From JBKPCD01 sp046727175 (lineage in GTDB: Bacteria > Acidobacteriota > Vicinamibacteria > Vicinamibacterales > 2-12-FULL-66-21), in NCBI GenBank assembly GCA_046727175.1, contig JBKPCD010000093.1, positions 1 through 15,819 of the forward strand: a stretch of DNA of 15,819 bases, in the 5' to 3' direction. The notes below the pieces were generated by a model. The model saw only the letters and a list, made by a program, of their open reading frames with translations, did not search any database and had not been told where the DNA came from. Numbering within the stretch: position 1 is the first letter of the stretch; each line of letters starts with the position of its first letter. Both the position numbers and the translations under genes were made by a program. Below are positions 13,755 to 15,819 of this stretch, piece after piece.

Positions 13755-15140
13755 ATGACGCGAAACCACGAATCGCAAGCAGGTCTGCAGCTGGCCGGCG
13801 CCAGCAGAATGGGCGTGGCGTTGCTCGTGCTGATCGGTTTCTCAACGACGGTGCGGGCGGACGTCGTGACCGATTGGAACACGATCGCCATCAGCACCGT
13901 GTCTGCCGACACACTTCCTGCCCGCCAGAGCCGTGACGTGGCCATGGTGCACGCGGCGATGTTCGACGCCATGAACGCTATCCGGCCTTACTACACGCCG
14001 GCCATGGTGTTGATCACGGCAAAGGGCTACGCCTCGCGCGAGGCGGCCGCCGCCCAGGCGGCTCACGACGTGCTCCTTGCGCTGTTCCCGGCCCAGCAAG
14101 CGGACCTCGACGCGAACCTCGCCGCGTCGCTGGCGCAGATCCCTGACGATGACGAGCACGGCCACCGGCCGAAGTATTGGGGCATCGTGGCGGGTCAGGT
14201 GGCAGCGACAGCGGTGCTCGACGCGCGCCAGAATGATCACGCGTTCGATACTGTCCCGTTCACACCGCTACCAGGGCCCGGGGAGTATCAGTTCACCCCA
14301 GGCTGCGGCTCGACCAATATCTCGGCGCCGGGCTGGGGTAATGTCACACCGTTTACGGTTTCGGATCCCGACTACTTTCCGACGGCGACCCGGCCCGCGC
14401 TCAACGACCCAGAGTGGCTAGCCTCGCTCGACGAGGTCCGGGCCTACGGTGCGTCGAACTCGACAATGCGCACCGCCGAGCAGACGCAAATCGGCCTCTT
14501 CTACATCGAGGGGTCAATGACGCTTGTCAATCGCCTGGCGCGCCAGCTGGTTGCGCAGGAGCCGATGGAGACCAACCGCGCGGCCGCGTCGAAGCAGCTC
14601 CTGACCCACGCTCGTCTATTCGCCGCGCTCAACATCGCGCAGGCAGACACATACATCCGGACGTGGCGGGTCAAGTATCGCGAGCACTTCTGGCGTCCAT
14701 ACACCGCGATAAACTTCATCTACCCGGGGACGAACTGGACGCCGCTCCGCCAGACGCCGTGCCATCCCGAGTTCTACGCCGGGCATGGTACGGTGACCCC
14801 GGCCGGCATCAGCGCGATCGAGAACTACCTCGGCCACGACACCATCGACGTCACGGCCACGAGCATCAGCCTCCCCGGCGTCAGGCGCCACTACACGAGC
14901 TTGAACCAGATCATCGAGGACGTGAACGTCGCACGCATCTACACCGGGTTCCACTATCGGTCGACGCTGGTGCGTAGCAACACGCTCGGGATCGCAGTCG
15001 CCAACTGGGTGAACGAGAACATGATGACGGTGCTTCCCGAGAGCCCCCGCGGTCGCGACGATGAGGACAGCGACGGCCATTATGTCGGCATCTTGGTCCA
15101 GGAGACCTACGACCGAAACAACCTCGAGAGCGAGGACTAG
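13755..15140 (+). CDS. Vanadium haloperoxidase-like / PAP2-superfamily protein, secreted
   Basis: A 461-residue protein of the vanadium-dependent haloperoxidase/PAP2 family, which binds vanadate or phosphate and oxidises halides or hydrolyses phosphoesters. The ATG at 13755 follows GGGAGGCGGAAG; an earlier ATG at 13605 is not supported. A signal peptide is visible (MGVALLVLIGF, likely cut after VRA near residue 35), so it probably acts outside the cytoplasm. The three active-site motifs are Lys307-x6-Arg314-Pro (KYREHFWRP), a GH segment with His344 (HPEFYAGHGTV, where classical members have PSGH), and Arg394-x5-His400 (ARIYTGFHYR). The latter two are the usual Arg and His that contact the metal oxoanion, with Ala before Arg394 in place of the common Ser. 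Halide versus phosphatase activity cannot be told from sequence. It is divergent from the winged-helix/TPR regulator. Confidence 0.9.
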   Translation: MTRNHESQAGLQLAGASRMGVALLVLIGFSTTVRADVVTDWNTIAISTVSADTLPARQSRDVAMVHAAMFDAMNAIRPYYTPAMVLITAKGYASREAAAAQAAHDVLLALFPAQQADLDANLAASLAQIPDDDEHGHRPKYWGIVAGQVAATAVLDARQNDHAFDTVPFTPLPGPGEYQFTPGCGSTNISAPGWGNVTPFTVSDPDYFPTATRPALNDPEWLASLDEVRAYGASNSTMRTAEQTQIGLFYIEGSMTLVNRLARQLVAQEPMETNRAAASKQLLTHARLFAALNIAQADTYIRTWRVKYREHFWRPYTAINFIYPGTNWTPLRQTPCHPEFYAGHGTVTPAGISAIENYLGHDTIDVTATSISLPGVRRHYTSLNQIIEDVNVARIYTGFHYRSTLVRSNTLGIAVANWVNENMMTVLPESPRGRDDEDSDGHYVGILVQETYDRNNLESED

Positions 15141-15185
15141 TTTCACTTCGTCCGACTGACACCAGGTAGGTTCCGACTAACGATA

Positions 15186-15265
15186 GGACTCTATCGGGAG
15201 TGACCCGGCGCGGTGGCGTGCGAGGGAGCGGACGATGCCGCTGCCGGGTCACTTTCGATAGAGCC
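15186..15265. repeat. Large imperfect inverted repeat downstream of the haloperoxidase-like gene
   Basis: Arm 1 (15186-15209, GGACTCTATCGGGAGTGACC...) and arm 2 (15243-15265, GCCGGGTCACTTTCGATAGAG...) pair over ~23 bases with three mismatches, around a 33-nt loop. It begins 46 bases after the stop at 15140. It could act as a terminator for that gene, but the arms lack a U-tract and it could equally be a small mobile end or recombination site. Confidence 0.75.
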
Positions 15266-15367
15266 GTTTGAATGAAGCCGCTGACGTCTGCGGCGGGCGC
15301 GGGGCCCCGCTATGGGTGTCGAATCGATCGAAGGCCGCCGCGAGAGACGTGAGGACGATCGCGGGAA

Positions 15368-15395
15368 GCCCGCCGGCGGAGACCGGCCGGCGGGC
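15368..15395. terminator. Strong GC-rich hairpin, possible terminator
   Basis: Perfect 9-bp arms GCCCGCCGG (15368-15376) and CCGGCGGGC (15387-15395) around ten bases. On the minus strand it is followed by TTCCC, a poor U-tract. It lies just past the truncated integrase frame. Terminator function is only a guess. Confidence 0.35.
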
Positions 15396-15415
15396 GCGAC
15401 GCTGACGGCTCTGTT

Positions 15416-15493
15416 GACGCACGCGCGGACGGTCGTGGACGCATAGTTGCGAAGCTGGAGCTCCTCCAGCATCGCCTCTCTGAGCTGGGTCAC
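15416..15493 (-). pseudogene. N-terminal remnant of a tyrosine-type integrase
   Basis: A GTG at 15493 has AGGAGG seven bases upstream and starts VTQLREAMLEELQLRNYAST followed by TVRACV. This is the SAM-like N-terminal helix pair of phage-type integrases (normal continuation: YVHAVEDFARYF or similar). After ~26 residues homology stops and the frame becomes Arg/Ser/Pro-rich nonsense up to a stop at 15191. No catalytic R, H or Y is present. It is a truncated remnant, cut on its 3' side, with an intact translation signal. Confidence 0.7.
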
Positions 15494-15587
15494 AGGCGCC
15501 TCCTTGTGACCCACAACGTAGCCGTCCCCGACTGCCCGGTGCTCGCCTCAGATCACGCGGAGCGTCCGCCGCGCCAGCGGCTTCGTT

Positions 15588-15819
15588 GTGTGCTGGGCAT
15601 GTGCAGCAGCTTGGAGGTGCAAGTCCTCCGGCCAACCTGATGGAGGTGAAGGCCTAGTGATAATGCAAGGGCCACCGCCGAGGCGGGGTCTGAAAGAAGC
15701 ATGGAGCAAACGTGCGAGTCGATGGACAAGAACCGGATAGGAGGCGTGCGTACCGGCGGAGCGGGCGACTTACCGCGAAGGCCATATCCATCAAGGGTGC
15801 GACACGTAGATCCGGCGAC
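15588..15819 (+). mobile_element. Second group II intron, 5' part, cut by window edge
   Basis: Starts GTGTGCTGGG, matching the 5' consensus GUGYG. The next ~230 bases have the look of domain I: a short hairpin GGAGG/CCTCC around TGCAAGT (15614-15630), then GGTGAAGGCCTAGTGATAAT and GAAAGAAGCATGGAGC segments, with no ORF. The intron ORF and domains V/VI lie beyond the window. A hairpin GCCGC-GCCA-GCGGC (15568-15581) followed by TTCGTT sits right before the start, like a terminator. The sequence is not a copy of the ligase intron, and it is in the opposite orientation. The exact start is inferred from consensus only. Confidence 0.65.

Noticed and set aside
14616..15146. A 176-codon minus-strand frame
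   Set aside because: Antisense to the haloperoxidase-like gene with no independent support.

Overview
The window looks like an accessory, decay-rich stretch of a high-GC bacterial chromosome, most likely from an Acidobacteriota (Vicinamibacteria-like) genome. This placement is an inference. It rests on the CadC-type winged-helix/TolB-like/TPR regulator, a Ser/Thr-kinase fragment, a vanadium haloperoxidase-like enzyme, strong SD sites in a high-GC background and a heavy load of mobile-element debris. No rRNA or tRNA gene was recognised.

Layout, left to right. An IS110-family transposase runs off the left edge on the minus strand (1-337), with a structured non-coding flank. A small cupin-like orphan (498-1055, +) converges on a minus-strand series that reads, in transcription order, MBL-fold hydrolase (6261-5527), ATP-dependent DNA ligase (5378-2389), broken capA (2310-1876) and a ComA-like phosphosulfolactate synthase (1888-1052). 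The ligase is split by a group II intron (3341-5223, minus) that carries its own reverse transcriptase/maturase. Both intron ends can be placed to the base: 5' GTGCG, 3' CTCGAC, a 34-nt domain V, a branch-point A 7 nt from the 3' end, and a 6/6 IBS1-EBS1 match. Joining the exons restores one 368-codon ligase frame, so the gene may still work after splicing.

The middle (6262-7800) holds an unassigned gap, a two-CBS-domain protein, and a decayed kinase/PAS chimera next to a 42-bp interspersed repeat. A large membrane-anchored patatin-like lipase follows (7801-9828). Next is a two-gene module on the minus strand: a SpoVG-like small protein (10790-10484) coupled through a GTGA overlap to a serine recombinase (10487-9902). 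Each gene is broken by one extra G. The gap 10791-11633 contains heptamer repeats and a second copy of the 42-bp repeat.

The right part has a divergent pair: the winged-helix/TPR regulator (13556-11634, minus) and a secreted vanadium haloperoxidase-like/PAP2-type protein (13755-15140, +), sharing a 198-bp intergenic region. Beyond it lie a large inverted repeat, a 26-codon remnant of a tyrosine integrase, and the 5' end of a second, unrelated group II intron (from about 15588, +) that runs off the right edge.

The main point of interest is the group II intron sitting directly after the nucleotidyl-transfer lysine motif of a DNA ligase. Second is the SpoVG-like/serine recombinase pair, which may be a small mobile module. 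Nothing here proves a wholly new defence or biosynthetic system.
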